From Herpomyces periplanetae (Eukaryota; Ascomycota; Laboulbeniomycetes; Herpomycetales; Herpomycetaceae): DNA of 64,000 bases. Below the pieces are notes generated by a model. The model was not told the origin of the DNA, ran no database searches, and was given only the letters and a program-made list of their open reading frames with translations. The stretch lies in the NCBI GenBank assembly GCA_009733715.1, contig WMKJ01000033.1, positions 1-64,000 of the forward strand. The letters run 5' to 3'. Below, piece after piece: positions 22,761 to 32,591 of the stretch (positions are counted from its first letter, which is position 1; the number at the start of each line of letters is the position of its first letter). A program made the position numbers and the translations under genes.

Positions 22761-23951
22761 TCAAATAGATGAAGATGTCTGCGTCAAAATCATCGTCGGA
22801 GAAGTAGTACTAGCAGAGCCAACAGTAACGTAGCCGTTGTACTCATAATTGGCACTATCGTTCATAATATTAGAATTCTGTATAGAGTTATTTTGGGTGC
22901 ATAAGTTAATAAGAGAGGTTGTCGACGATTCGCTACACGACGTGTTAACCAAGTCTGTTACATCGTTTGGTACTCCGGAATCGTTTATTTTATCATCAGG
23001 ATTTTTAGTTTTGCGATTTTTCATCAATCGCAAGGCATTACGAGCACGTTCACGTTCCCTGAAAGCGGGATCTTGTCGACGAGCCCGCATAATTCTTGCG
23101 CTCCGAGCTCGATCAGCCGCTCTGAATTCTGGATCATTATGACGCCGTAAACGCATTCGCAAAGCACTACGGGCTCTTTCGGCTTTTCTAAATTCAGGAT
23201 CTTGTCTACGAAGTCGCATAAGTTGCGCACTTCGTGCCCTATCTGCCGCTCTAAATTTAGGATCACATCTACGTTGGCGCATCCGTTCGGCACTTCTGGT
23301 TCTCCCTGCCTGTGGTATATTGGTATCATCGGTATTTTCTTCACCAGACAAGTTCGACAAACTGTTTCTCGTTGGTTTTGGTGTTGGCACTGAAGTTGAC
23401 GTAGACGTAACAGAACACGCTAAGGTTGACGTAGATGCCACCAAAGAAGCAACTTCGGGAGTACTGCCTGTGGTAGTGTTAATGTTAGAGTTGGCCAATG
23501 TAACAGCAGTAGCGTTAGTAATAGATCTGGTAGGTTTACTCGAGGGACATGTACTAGGTAAGACAACCGAGCTAGAAACATTTTCCATGGGTAAAAGGCT
23601 TGCATCGTGAAATATCAGTGACTCTGGTCGAATAGTTTTCATGTCAAGCATAACCTCCTGATTTCTAGAGCAAATGGGTACCAATGTTTGCTTTATCTCA
23701 ACATTATGGGTTAAAACTGGAGTAACCGGCATAGCAGAAGAACCAATTGGAACGGAATGGCTTGGCGCTAGATTAACTATTCCTACATCGGATAGTCCAA
23801 TATTGTTCTCTCGAATACTTTGAAGTGAAATATGATCAGTTGATGATAATGTATAGTCCCAGGGAAGTCTGTTGTGCTGTTGTGTTAACAGGTCGAAACC
23901 TTGGTGAGTTTGCCTCATCGCTTGAGGCGGATGCGTAGTATGGTGCGTCAT
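22761..23951 (-). CDS. Arginine-rich 21-residue tandem-repeat protein, STPR-like
   Basis: Single exon, 396 residues. Residues 217-314 (bases 23010-23303) hold four full copies and one partial copy of a 21-22 residue unit with the pattern RARSAxxMRxRRxDPxFR followed by an alternating acidic/basic tripeptide. Spacing is 21, 21, 22, 21 and 13. The flanks are Ser/Thr/Asn-rich and look disordered, with TST repeats before the array and NDS-rich sequence after it. The unit recalls the STPR motif (23-residue DNA-binding repeats first seen in silkworm FMBP-1) in its Arg-rich helix and DPxFR turn, but is shorter. A nuclear, nucleic-acid-binding role is inferred from the basic helices; no orthologue is recognised. 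The ATG at 23951 is the first in the frame. Confidence 0.7.
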   Translation of the reverse strand: MTHHTTHPPQAMRQTHQGFDLLTQQHNRLPWDYTLSSTDHISLQSIRENNIGLSDVGIVNLAPSHSVPIGSSAMPVTPVLTHNVEIKQTLVPICSRNQEVMLDMKTIRPESLIFHDASLLPMENVSSSVVLPSTCPSSKPTRSITNATAVTLANSNINTTTGSTPEVASLVASTSTLACSVTSTSTSVPTPKPTRNSLSNLSGEENTDDTNIPQAGRTRSAERMRQRRCDPKFRAADRARSAQLMRLRRQDPEFRKAERARSALRMRLRRHNDPEFRAADRARSARIMRARRQDPAFRERERARNALRLMKNRKTKNPDDKINDSGVPNDVTDLVNTSCSESSTTSLINLCTQNNSIQNSNIMNDSANYEYNGYVTVGSASTTSPTMILTQTSSSI

Positions 23952-24685
23952 AACCGGTTATGACTAGTCGAAAGTCGGGAATTCATATAAATAAACGTAT
24001 AAAGTGTTACCAAAGTTAACGAATAAACGTGCCAAAGCACTGATGAATCGGCTAAATAGAAAAATGTATCAACGCGATGAACGTTACAAAACTCTGAATC
24101 TGTCGCGAGTTATATAACGTGATATACCCTATTATGAGAATAGACAAGTTAAAATTGAACCACGAAAAATATGTCTTAACTATTTAAAAATAAGTTCAAA
24201 AAGGGTGTACACGTTTAAAAATAATTGAATTGTGAGAAATCATCTTGTCATTGAGGAATAGGGTTTGAAATATGCCTCCGTGAAGGATCTTGCTCCAAGC
24301 TTATCTCGACTAAATCCTCTTCCTTTAAAACACAGCCACACATGCCCGATTTGTGGCGCATATAAACCCTCCATTGTTCTTAGTCAGCCCATGCTGGCTC
24401 ATGTGACTGCGGGTCACATGGGTCATGAGGTGGTGGGCCGCGCTGGGAGCTAAAGTAGGCAACGAAGTTGGTGATGGAGAGTATTCCTACGGAATTTCCT
24501 TTTGAGTTTGGGCGTGTTTTGCTAACCTGTTAAGCAATTTTCTATTTATGAGATTTTGAATCAATTTTATTAAATTCTCGTTCGTCTAATATCTCTTGGT
24601 ACATTTAGATTTCTTGTATTATTATACTTTACAACTTAAATTTCCTGCTAAAACTTATCCTCGTTACACGCTATACGGTTTGGAC
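23952..24685. other. Divergent promoter region
   Basis: Between the repeat-protein gene and RPT2. Contains an open stretch at 24265-24453 with a CPICG motif and three His residues, but no in-frame ATG before it; see findings. The proteasome box GGTGGCAAA known from yeast was not seen. Confidence 0.45.
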
Positions 24686-26297
24686 ATGGTACAAAACCAC
24701 AATTTATTTGCCTGTATATCCTAATTTTATAAATTATTAACGTATTTACACGTCGTATTTTAGGGTGCCAATCAATCTCAATTACCACCTGATGGTGATG
24801 GTGGAAAAGATAAAAAAGCTGACAAGGTTTCCACTATCTCTACTTTTACCAAAATTTTTTTTCAAGGCGTGACTTAACTTAACTACATGTTAATTCTTTC
24901 GAGTTTTTTTAGGATAAATTTAAAAATGAATTGCCTCCCCAACCAACACCACGATTTGGCCGAAAAACTAGAAAGGCTGCCGGACCAAACGCGGCAGCAA
25001 AACTTCCCACAGTACTTCCTACTTCACGTTGCAAGTTGCGGTATCTTCGTATGCAAAAAATTCACGACCATCTATTACTCGAAGAAGAATACGTAGAAAA
25101 TCAAGAGAGAATTCGCAAAGCTAAAGCGGCTACTACGAAAATATTTCCAGGTGCTTTGGGAGATGTGGGACCTACTGATCGTAACGCTGATGAACGATCT
25201 CGTGTCGACGATATGCGAGGCAGTCCAATGGGTGTAGGAACTCTAGAAGAATTAATTGATGATGATCACGCAATAGTATCAAGTGCAACAGGTCCTGAAT
25301 ATTTTGTTTCCATTATGTCTTTCGTGGATAAGGATTTACTTGAGCCCGGATGTAGCATTTTGTTCCATCATAAGTCCGTCTCCGTAGTGGGAGTGTTAAT
25401 GGATGATTCTGATCCATTAGTTTCCGTCATGAAGCTAGATAAAGCTCCAACGGAGTCGTATGCTGATATCGGCGGGCTTGAGTCTCAAATTCAGGAAGTT
25501 CGAGAAGCGGTAGAATTACCTTTATTACATCCTGAGCTTTACGAAGAAATGGGCATCAAGCCACCAAAAGGCGTTATACTGTACGGAAGTCCTGGAACCG
25601 GTAAAACTTTGTTAGCCAAAGCAGTTGCTAATCAGACGAGTGCCACTTTCTTGCGCATTGTCGGTAGCGAATTAATCCAAAAATATTTGGGAGATGGACC
25701 ACGTTTAGTACGACAGCTTTTTCAAGTTGCAGCTAGTCATGCTCCGGCAATCGTATTTATCGATGAAATTGACGCAATTGGTACCAAACGCTACGATTCA
25801 ACTAGTGGGGGCGAACGAGAAATTCAGCGAACTATGTTAGAATTACTAAATCAACTTGACGGGTTCGACGATCGCGGTGATGTTAAAGTTATTATGGCCA
25901 CGAACAAAATCGAAACCCTGGATCCTGCTTTGATAAGACCTGGCAGAATTGACCGTAAAATTTTGTTTGAGAATCCAGATCGTGAGTTTACCTAATTTTT
26001 AATTACACTGATACATGTTACTAACAGTTAGCTTTCTCCCGCAAAGAAAATACCAAAAAGAAAATATTCACTTTACATACATCCAAAATGTCCTTGAGTG
26101 ACGATGTTGATCTGGATGAATTTATAAACCAAAAGGACGATCTCTCGGGTGCTGATATCAAAGCTATCTGCACAGAAGCCGGCCTTATGGCTTTACGGGA
26201 GCGAAGAATGCGCGTCCAAATGTCTGATTTTCGAACAGCTCGTGAACGTGTACTTAAGACTAAGATGGAGGGCGAGCCAGAAGGTCTCTACTTATAG
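24686..26297 (+). CDS. RPT2: 26S proteasome ATPase Rpt2 (regulatory subunit 4)
   Basis: AAA+ ATPase of the 19S base that unfolds substrates and helps open the 20S gate. Exons: 24686-24688 (the ATG alone), 24764-24826, 24913-25981 and 26032-26297; 466 residues. The spliced N-terminus [10 protein letters not shown] keeps the N-myristoylation signal typical of Rpt2 (yeast MGQGVS), which is why the isolated ATG exon is proposed. Then [11 protein letters not shown], the OB region ([15 protein letters not shown]), Walker A GSPGTGKT, Walker [14 protein letters not shown], the ISS/sensor region [16 protein letters not shown], the arginine-finger stretch [15 protein letters not shown], and the C-terminal HbYX-type LYL that docks in the 20S ring. 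The donor after exon 2 (GTTTCC) is weak. The last intron is only 50 nt with a CTAAC branch point. Confidence 0.92.
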
Positions 26298-26625
26298 TTT
26301 TAATAATTGATAACTGATCCCCGCAATCAGTCAATTTTTCAAAACTTCTAGGCCAATATTTCCGCGAAGTTTCCCGTAATTGCATGGCGCATCACAGTTG
26401 TCCTGCTACACAAATAAGCGCCAAAGTATACTAACGGAATTTGTCGATTGGTGGACGTTAAGTATATTGTTCCATTTCAACTTTTTTAAAAGACAATTTA
26501 TTCCTTCTTGCTTCCACCACGCTGCAATACCCTTCATTTCCGTTCTATCACACTGGGCATGGCCATCCAACTCTACCAAAGTCCATAATCAGCTTCGCCC
26601 TTGATTCGTCTACGTCTTTCATTAA
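26298..26625. other. Convergent 3' flanks of RPT2 and the kinase gene
   Basis: No gene or repeat recognised in about 330 bases. Confidence 0.5.
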
Positions 26626-27849
26626 CTAGATGATGCGGTATGATATAACTGAACGGTCATTTGAAATCTCAATAATAAGCTGCTCTCGAACCCTGTGGAA
26701 TGACTCGGGACTATTGCTCTCGAATATCCCTTGCCGAAGTTGTGCTAAATATAATTCATAGGACGGATAAACTACGTTGGCATTTAATCAGTTTTGTATT
26801 TGCATCCTTGGCCAATCATTCAAGTGCACAATAAATGCCATTAACCCTGTCACTACTCAATAATCGTTTGTGTTTACTTACAATGATCAATGAACTTTCT
26901 CACTTGTTCATCTGTCATTCCAGAGTTATTCTCACTACTTCTTCGAAGCTCATGCTCTTGTTGCAATCGCCACTGATAAACAATTCTGGTATCCTTAACG
27001 TCTAAGTAAATAAATGCCTGCAGATAGTCTATAATTCTGGTGTAGCCCATGGAACTTAGTGCATGATCGACATCATACACATTTTGAAGTTCGCATTGAG
27101 AAAGTTTACTAAAAGTTTTCTCTGGTTCAGATTCTTCCATGAGTTTTGCTCTTTTCCATTGTTTTTTGACTTCTTCGTAACCTAATGGTCGAAATCCAAT
27201 GCACCATCCTTCAAATATCATCAATCGTAAACTGGACTGTGGTTTTACATGATCAATTTGCTGCCAAAATTTCCGATCGCAACGATCACCAAGGCCATTA
27301 TGAGCGGTTTTATCATAACGAGGTAAGCATGTAGCATGGCCCTCACGTAAATGATTAAAAGACTTGAAGAGCATGTTCATATCGTGAGTTCCGGGATTGC
27401 CTCTATGATGAAATAATGGGTTATTGGTATGCATGTTGACTAACTGGGTTAGACTGTCGTGTGGAAAGTAAAAGTCATCGATTGAAGCCGTGATAACCTC
27501 AAAATTATACGGCGCATTCGATAATATAGTTTTCAGATTACGTGTCTATATTTAAAAGATTTTTATAAATATTTCGGGCTAAAATAGCATAATGAGTGTA
27601 GTTTCCCGGAATTTTTCGCCATGGCATTAAACTGAAAAATATTGTTAGACTTACCAAGGTGGATTTACCTGCACCTTGTATTCCATTTATGCCAATGATT
27701 AAAATAGAATGTGGATTCAAAGGTGATTCCCTTGTATCAAATCCCTGCCTGAGGGCTGTACGAATAATAAATCGAATACAAATGCGAGTCAAATCATGAA
27801 GAGATGGATTCTGATTAGTGAGATACAGTAAATCTACTAACCTGGACAT
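26626..27849 (-). CDS. TDA10: P-loop kinase of the D-glycerate 3-kinase / Tda10 family
   Basis: Exons 27849-27655, 27545-26882 and 26771-26626 fit in phase and give 334 residues. Walker A is GIQGAGKST (residues 56-64); the junction restores GKSTLTRNLKTILSN. Further marks are ASIDDFY, NPLFHHRGNPGTHD, LPRYDKTAHNGLGDR, the EGWCIGF motif and, across the last junction, FYPSYELYL. These are diagnostic for the plant/fungal glycerate kinase group related to uridine/pantothenate kinases. Plant members phosphorylate D-glycerate to 3-phosphoglycerate in photorespiration; the fungal substrate is less clear, so the function is inferred. The upstream codon at 27876 is TTG; ATG at 27849 fits family length. 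It diverges from STR3 with 441 bp between the starts. Confidence 0.87.
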
Positions 27850-27996
27850 TTTGTACCCGATAAAATATATCAGCAATAATTCAAAAAGAAATAATCAGCT
27901 TAACATATATCATTTTATCATACAAAACGTCACGATGTACCATAATTATCACCGAAATTTCCTTTTTTCAATGGGAGTTCTCTGGCCTCAAGCATG

Positions 27997-28002
27997 CACG
28001 TG
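27997..28002. promoter_or_regulatory. CACGTG box in the STR3 promoter
   Basis: GCACGTGAC contains, on the minus strand, TCACGTG, the Cbf1-Met4 core of sulfur-metabolism genes in yeast. It lies 288 bp before the STR3 start. A role in sulfur regulation is inferred. Confidence 0.5.
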
Positions 28003-28290
28003 ACAAATGAGGCGGTGTTAACTTTTCTCCCGGGGCGGGGATAAATCCTCGGAAAGGATAATGTTTAAAAATTCGTGACGATGTGGTTGCACTTACAATC
28101 TTCGAACTTGCCGATTGGAATTACACGTTCAAGGTTGTCTGATTAGAGGTGGAAGCTTTTAAGGCGGGAATTGTTTTAGGATTATCTGGTATCGAAGTAC
28201 ATGGTAATTTTGCCGCAGAAGTATATATGTTGTATGTTGGATTGTGAAGGAAAATTTCTATCAAATTGATAATTTGGTCTTCTTGCAACA

Positions 28291-29640
28291 ATGTATGAAT
28301 CTCATATGGAAATGAGAAAAGGTATGGATTTTGACACTGGGACCAAATTAACGACAAAATTCCAATTACCCTTGACGCCCGAATCTTCGACACCGCGTAC
28401 CTTTCGTCGGTTCCGGTTGGCAACGGAGTTGGTTTACACGGAGCATAATGATCAGTACAATTCATCCAGTGTACCGATTTACCAATCATCTACATTTAAA
28501 CAACCATCTGGGCAGGGTGGAGGAGAATACGATTACACTCGGTCTGGAAATCCTACCAGAACTCATGTTGAACGGCACTTGGCTAAAGTTATGAATGCCT
28601 CCCGTGCTTTAGTCGTCACCTCTGGTATGACGGCCTTAGACGTTATCACTAGATTTCTTAATGCTGGTGATGAGGTTATTACTGGTGATGATTTATATGG
28701 AGGAACCAATCGGTTATTCAAGTTTCTAGCAGAGAGCAATAACATTAAAGTGCACCATGTTGATACGACTGATGTATCTAAGGTTATAGAGGTTTTATCA
28801 CCGCTCACCAAACTTGTACTGCTGGAATCCCCAACTAACCCGCTTATGAAAATTGTTGATATTACGGCTATTTCTCACGCTGTTCATTCAAATGCACAGT
28901 CGGCAATTGTTGCAGTTGACAATACAATGTTATCACCATTATTACAAACGCCCCTTGATTTAGGTGCCGATATTGTGTATGAAAGTGCCACTAAATATCT
29001 TTCAGGTCATCATGACTTAATGGCTGGCGTTTTAGCTGTTAATAATCCGGAACTTGGTGAAAAACTGTACGCTTCTATAAACGCTTTTGGATGCGGATTA
29101 TCACCTAGTGACTCATGGCTTCTCTTGCGGGGAGTAAAGACGCTTGCGGTACGTATGGAACGACAACAGGATAATGCCCAAAGAATCGCTGAGTTTTTAC
29201 AATCACTTGGATTTAAGGTGCGTTATCCAGGCCTGAAATCACATCCGCAATACGATTTGCACTGGAGGATGGCTCGTGGCGCGGGTGCAGTTTTATCTTT
29301 CGAAACTGGAAGCGTTGCATTATCTCAAAGGATCGTAGAGAAGGCCAAGTTATGGACCATTAGCGTATCATTTGGATGTGTTAACAGTTTGATTAGTATG
29401 CCGTGTAAAATGAGCCATGCTAGTATTGACACAGAAACTCGTCAGCGGCGCAAAATGCCCGAAGATATCATCCGCTTATGCGTTGGAATAGAGGATGTTA
29501 ATGATTTGATTGAAGATTTACAAAGTGCACTGATTCAAGCCGATGCTGTACGTTTACGACTTGATGGTATTGAGAGTTTAGACGGAAAACGTTTTGTTCA
29601 TATCAACAATCTCTCGCACAGTTCACTCGATGTCAAGTAG
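28291..29640 (+). CDS. STR3: Cystathionine beta-lyase (PLP enzyme of methionine synthesis)
   Basis: Splits cystathionine into homocysteine, pyruvate and ammonia. Single exon, 449 residues. The transsulfuration-enzyme fold I is clear: SSVPIYQSSTFKQP, the substrate/PLP region YDYTRSGNPTR, SGMTALDVI, LVLLESPTNPLMK, VAVDNTMLSPLLQTPL and the PLP lysine at residue 235 in YESATKYLSGHHDLMAGVL. The YLSGHHD variant is typical of the fungal beta-lyase rather than of cystathionine gamma-lyase or gamma-synthase. The N-terminus has several Met codons (residues 1, 6, 8 and 12); no clear targeting signal is seen. A CACGTG box lies upstream. COQ8 follows on the same strand 292 bp later. Confidence 0.92.
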   Translation: MYESHMEMRKGMDFDTGTKLTTKFQLPLTPESSTPRTFRRFRLATELVYTEHNDQYNSSSVPIYQSSTFKQPSGQGGGEYDYTRSGNPTRTHVERHLAKVMNASRALVVTSGMTALDVITRFLNAGDEVITGDDLYGGTNRLFKFLAESNNIKVHHVDTTDVSKVIEVLSPLTKLVLLESPTNPLMKIVDITAISHAVHSNAQSAIVAVDNTMLSPLLQTPLDLGADIVYESATKYLSGHHDLMAGVLAVNNPELGEKLYASINAFGCGLSPSDSWLLLRGVKTLAVRMERQQDNAQRIAEFLQSLGFKVRYPGLKSHPQYDLHWRMARGAGAVLSFETGSVALSQRIVEKAKLWTISVSFGCVNSLISMPCKMSHASIDTETRQRRKMPEDIIRLCVGIEDVNDLIEDLQSALIQADAVRLRLDGIESLDGKRFVHINNLSHSSLDVK

Positions 29641-29932
29641 CCAAATAATTTGGTTCATAATTACCTTTTCCCTGTTTATACTATAGTACGAATGAAACGT
29701 GTAAATATCTTTGCTTACCCAAATACAGAAAACGTTAAACACCGTTTTATTGCGATTCAAGGTCCGGTGAATGGTTAATCCGCATCCGAACCGGTGAAAC
29801 GTTCAAGCAGTTCCGTCAACGGCGGATTCGCGCTGATATAACTTTAACAGTTTGCATGAGATGATCAGGTTATTACATGTTATTACGGTATTCTAATGTT
29901 GAAGTGAAGTGGGTGCGGTAAATCTAACGGGT

Positions 29933-31929
29933 ATGTCAAGGCAAAGGTTGGTGGACGGTGTTAAAGTCATCACAGCAGTGGCCGATTTGGCGAAATCTCA
30001 GGGAGAGTATGTGCTGAAGAATTTTGGAACAAATCCTGCTGTTTGGCGAACATCACGAAATACAAAAGAACATATTAATAGGATCAAAGCTCCTGTCGAT
30101 GCAGGATTTGCTTTATGGAAACGCTTAAATGAAGCACCGAATGAACAACCCAATACAGCCTCGGTGTCGGTGCAGGTAAATGAGAAATCTTGGTCTGATA
30201 ACTCACATCAGTTTCCCGAATCAGGCGTGACTGATCAGGTTAAAGAGCAATTGACATCATTTGGGACAAACCAAAGGCAAAGTATTAGTGAAAATTACGA
30301 TAAAGCTGAAATTAGATTAGATAAAGGGAAAAGTGAAATAACAGAACAAACTAATAATTTTGCATTAAGTTTTGCAACAGATAAATGTGAACGTGGGTTG
30401 GTGAACGAAGGTTCAAAAAATGCCGTTAAACAGAAAGATGGAGAAAGAGAGGTTCACAAAATGCAGATATCTCGAGTTCCCAGCTCCCGTATCAGTAGAC
30501 TTTGGCATTACGGTGGATTGGCAGCGAGTATAGCTTTGGGGAGTGCAGGTGAAAAACTTCGACGTTTAACCGGTTTATCAACGAATTCATCGTTAGTGCT
30601 TACAGAGAAAAATGTTTGGCGTATAGTTTCAAAACTGTCACGTATGCGAGGTGCAGCGTTAAAGTTGGGCCAAATGATAAGTTTTCAGGGTAAATTTAGC
30701 ATTGTACAAATGGAGGGGTGGCGGGAATGGATTTTTGTCACGATCGCATGTGTGAGAGAGCTGACAAATTGGCAGACAGTGATTTAGTACCGGAACAAGT
30801 GCGACATATATTTCAAAAATTACAGAATAAAGCAGATTACATGCCAGTCTGGCAACGAGAAAGCGTTTTAGTGAAAAATTTGGGGAAAGATTGGAGAGAC
30901 TTATTTGAAAAATTCGATGAGGAGCCTATGGCAGCAGCATCAATTGGACAAGTTCATCATGGTGTATTAAAATTGGAAAAGGGATTGCACGTTGCGACGA
31001 AAATTCAGTTTCCCGGGGTTGAAAAATCAATTGACTCAGACTTGAGTAATTTATCCATATTGCTAACAACATCGAAGCTGTTACCGCGTGGACTTTTTCT
31101 CGAGAAGACCATTGAAAACGCAAGGCTTGAACTTGGCTGGGAATGCGATTATGAGCGTGAGGCTAAAAATGCTATACGTTTTAAAAGGTTGCTAGCAGAT
31201 GATGATGTATTTCAAGTACCCCGAGTAATCAAACAGGCGTCTGGACGGCAAGTTCTTACATTAGAGTTTTTGGGGGGACGAGCTATCAACGAGTTAACTG
31301 ATGAGCTAACCCAGCAAGAACGAGATTGGGTAGGCTATCATATAATACGATTATGTTTACGCGAAATATTTGAGTTTGGGTTCATGCAAAGTGATCCGAA
31401 TTGGACAAATTTTCTCTTTGTTAAAAGTAGCAATATGGATTCAAATCGACAATCAGAAACAAAAGTTGAACAGCTTACTGGAGCCAAAATTCAGCTAATT
31501 GATTTTGGAGCATGTCGAGAGTATGAAACGGGATTCTTGGATACGTATATTAGCGTGCTTAAAGCAGCAGCCCAACACGATCGCAATGGGATAGTGTATT
31601 TTTCACGACAATTGGGATACTTAACGGGATTAGAATCCGAAAATATGGTAAATGCACATGTAGAATCGGTATTAACTTTGGCTGAACCATTTAACTTAAC
31701 TGCACCGGCAATATATGACTTTAACACTCAGAAAGTTACGCAAAAAGTCAATCAGCATATTTCCGTTATGTTACGTGAAAGACTTACAGCACCACCAGAA
31801 GAAACATATAGCTTGCACCGTAAACTAAGCGGTGCCTTTTTATTGTGTACACGGTTGAAGAGCCGTGTAAACTGTAGAAAGTTATTTCAAAACGCAGTTG
31901 CACGACGTGAATTCACTCAACAACTATAG
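29933..31929 (+). CDS. COQ8: Coq8/ADCK atypical kinase for ubiquinone synthesis
   Basis: Mitochondrial UbiB-family ATPase/kinase required for the CoQ biosynthetic complex. Exons 29933-30689 and 30776-31929; 636 residues. The junction restores ISFQDSDLVPEQ. Marks: the KxGQ motif in MRGAALKLGQ, the Ala-rich nucleotide loop PMAAASIGQVHHG, the catalytic-loop equivalent GFMQSDPNWTNFLF, and LIDFGACREY in place of the DFG loop. About 180 poorly conserved residues precede the KxGQ helix and include a Gly/Ser-rich segment that may hold the membrane helix (YGGLAASIALGSAGEKL). The first in-frame ATG after a stop is 29933; the frame before it opens with GTG. The intron is 86 nt. Confidence 0.92.
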
Positions 31930-32591
31930 CCCCATTCCAAGCCCGCTTTAAGATAACTTAAAAGTTTAAATAGCAAAATCATTAACCATCACTTTACCAA
32001 TTTTTTTCAAAATATCAAAACTTTCAAGTTCTCGTCGTGTAAACAAACTTCCAACTGTGGATTGCCAGGGTGACCATCAAATGTATAGCCCATTGCCGAA
32101 GATTTCCCGAGACCCTCGGAAAAAGGCGGTGCCGCTCCGGCAGGATTTTCCGACTGACGCGGAGAAGGATTATGTAACCACTAGGTGCTGAGGTAAGAGG
32201 GTTCACGGGACGGCGTGGGGGCAAAGCAGCAAAATGGATAATTCCAAGGAAATGTAATTTTATAGGTCGGCGGATTGAGGAAATTCAGCAGAATTTGAAA
32301 CGGGAGGTTTATCATAGACGCGATGAGGATGATTCTCATGCAAATATATTGATCGTGGGGTTTGGTACGAAGCGGCGGGATTTTTCCATTGATTTTTATA
32401 TATTCGTATAGATATTTTGTCCATTTGTTTTACTATATATTTTATTAGTGTCTTTAAAGATTATATATTCGGACGTCTCACGAATACTCGAATATTGCTC
32501 GTAAAAACAAACGAACAAGATTAAACTTAGATATATATTATCGGCAAAATACAGAAGCTCAGGTGCTATATCAAGAGTTAGATTTTACACT
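31930..32591. other. Interval between COQ8 and GLO3
   Basis: Contains coding-looking stretches on both strands that could not be resolved into one gene; the best is a minus-strand terminal exon at 32007-32180. The GLO3 promoter must lie in the distal part. Confidence 0.4.
32007..32180 (-). CDS. Possible terminal exon of an unrecognised gene
   Basis: After an ACCTAG acceptor-like site, 57 codons read WLHNPSPRQSENPAG, then FSEGLGKSSAMGYTFDGHP and end with LEVCLHDENLKVLIF and a TGA. The composition and the alternation at the end look like genuine protein. The upstream exon, which would lie between here and the GLO3 start at 32592, was not found. A plus-strand frame through the same bases also looks coding, so the strand is uncertain. 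Confidence 0.3.
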   Translation of the reverse strand, partial: WLHNPSPRQSENPAGAAPPFSEGLGKSSAMGYTFDGHPGNPQLEVCLHDENLKVLIF

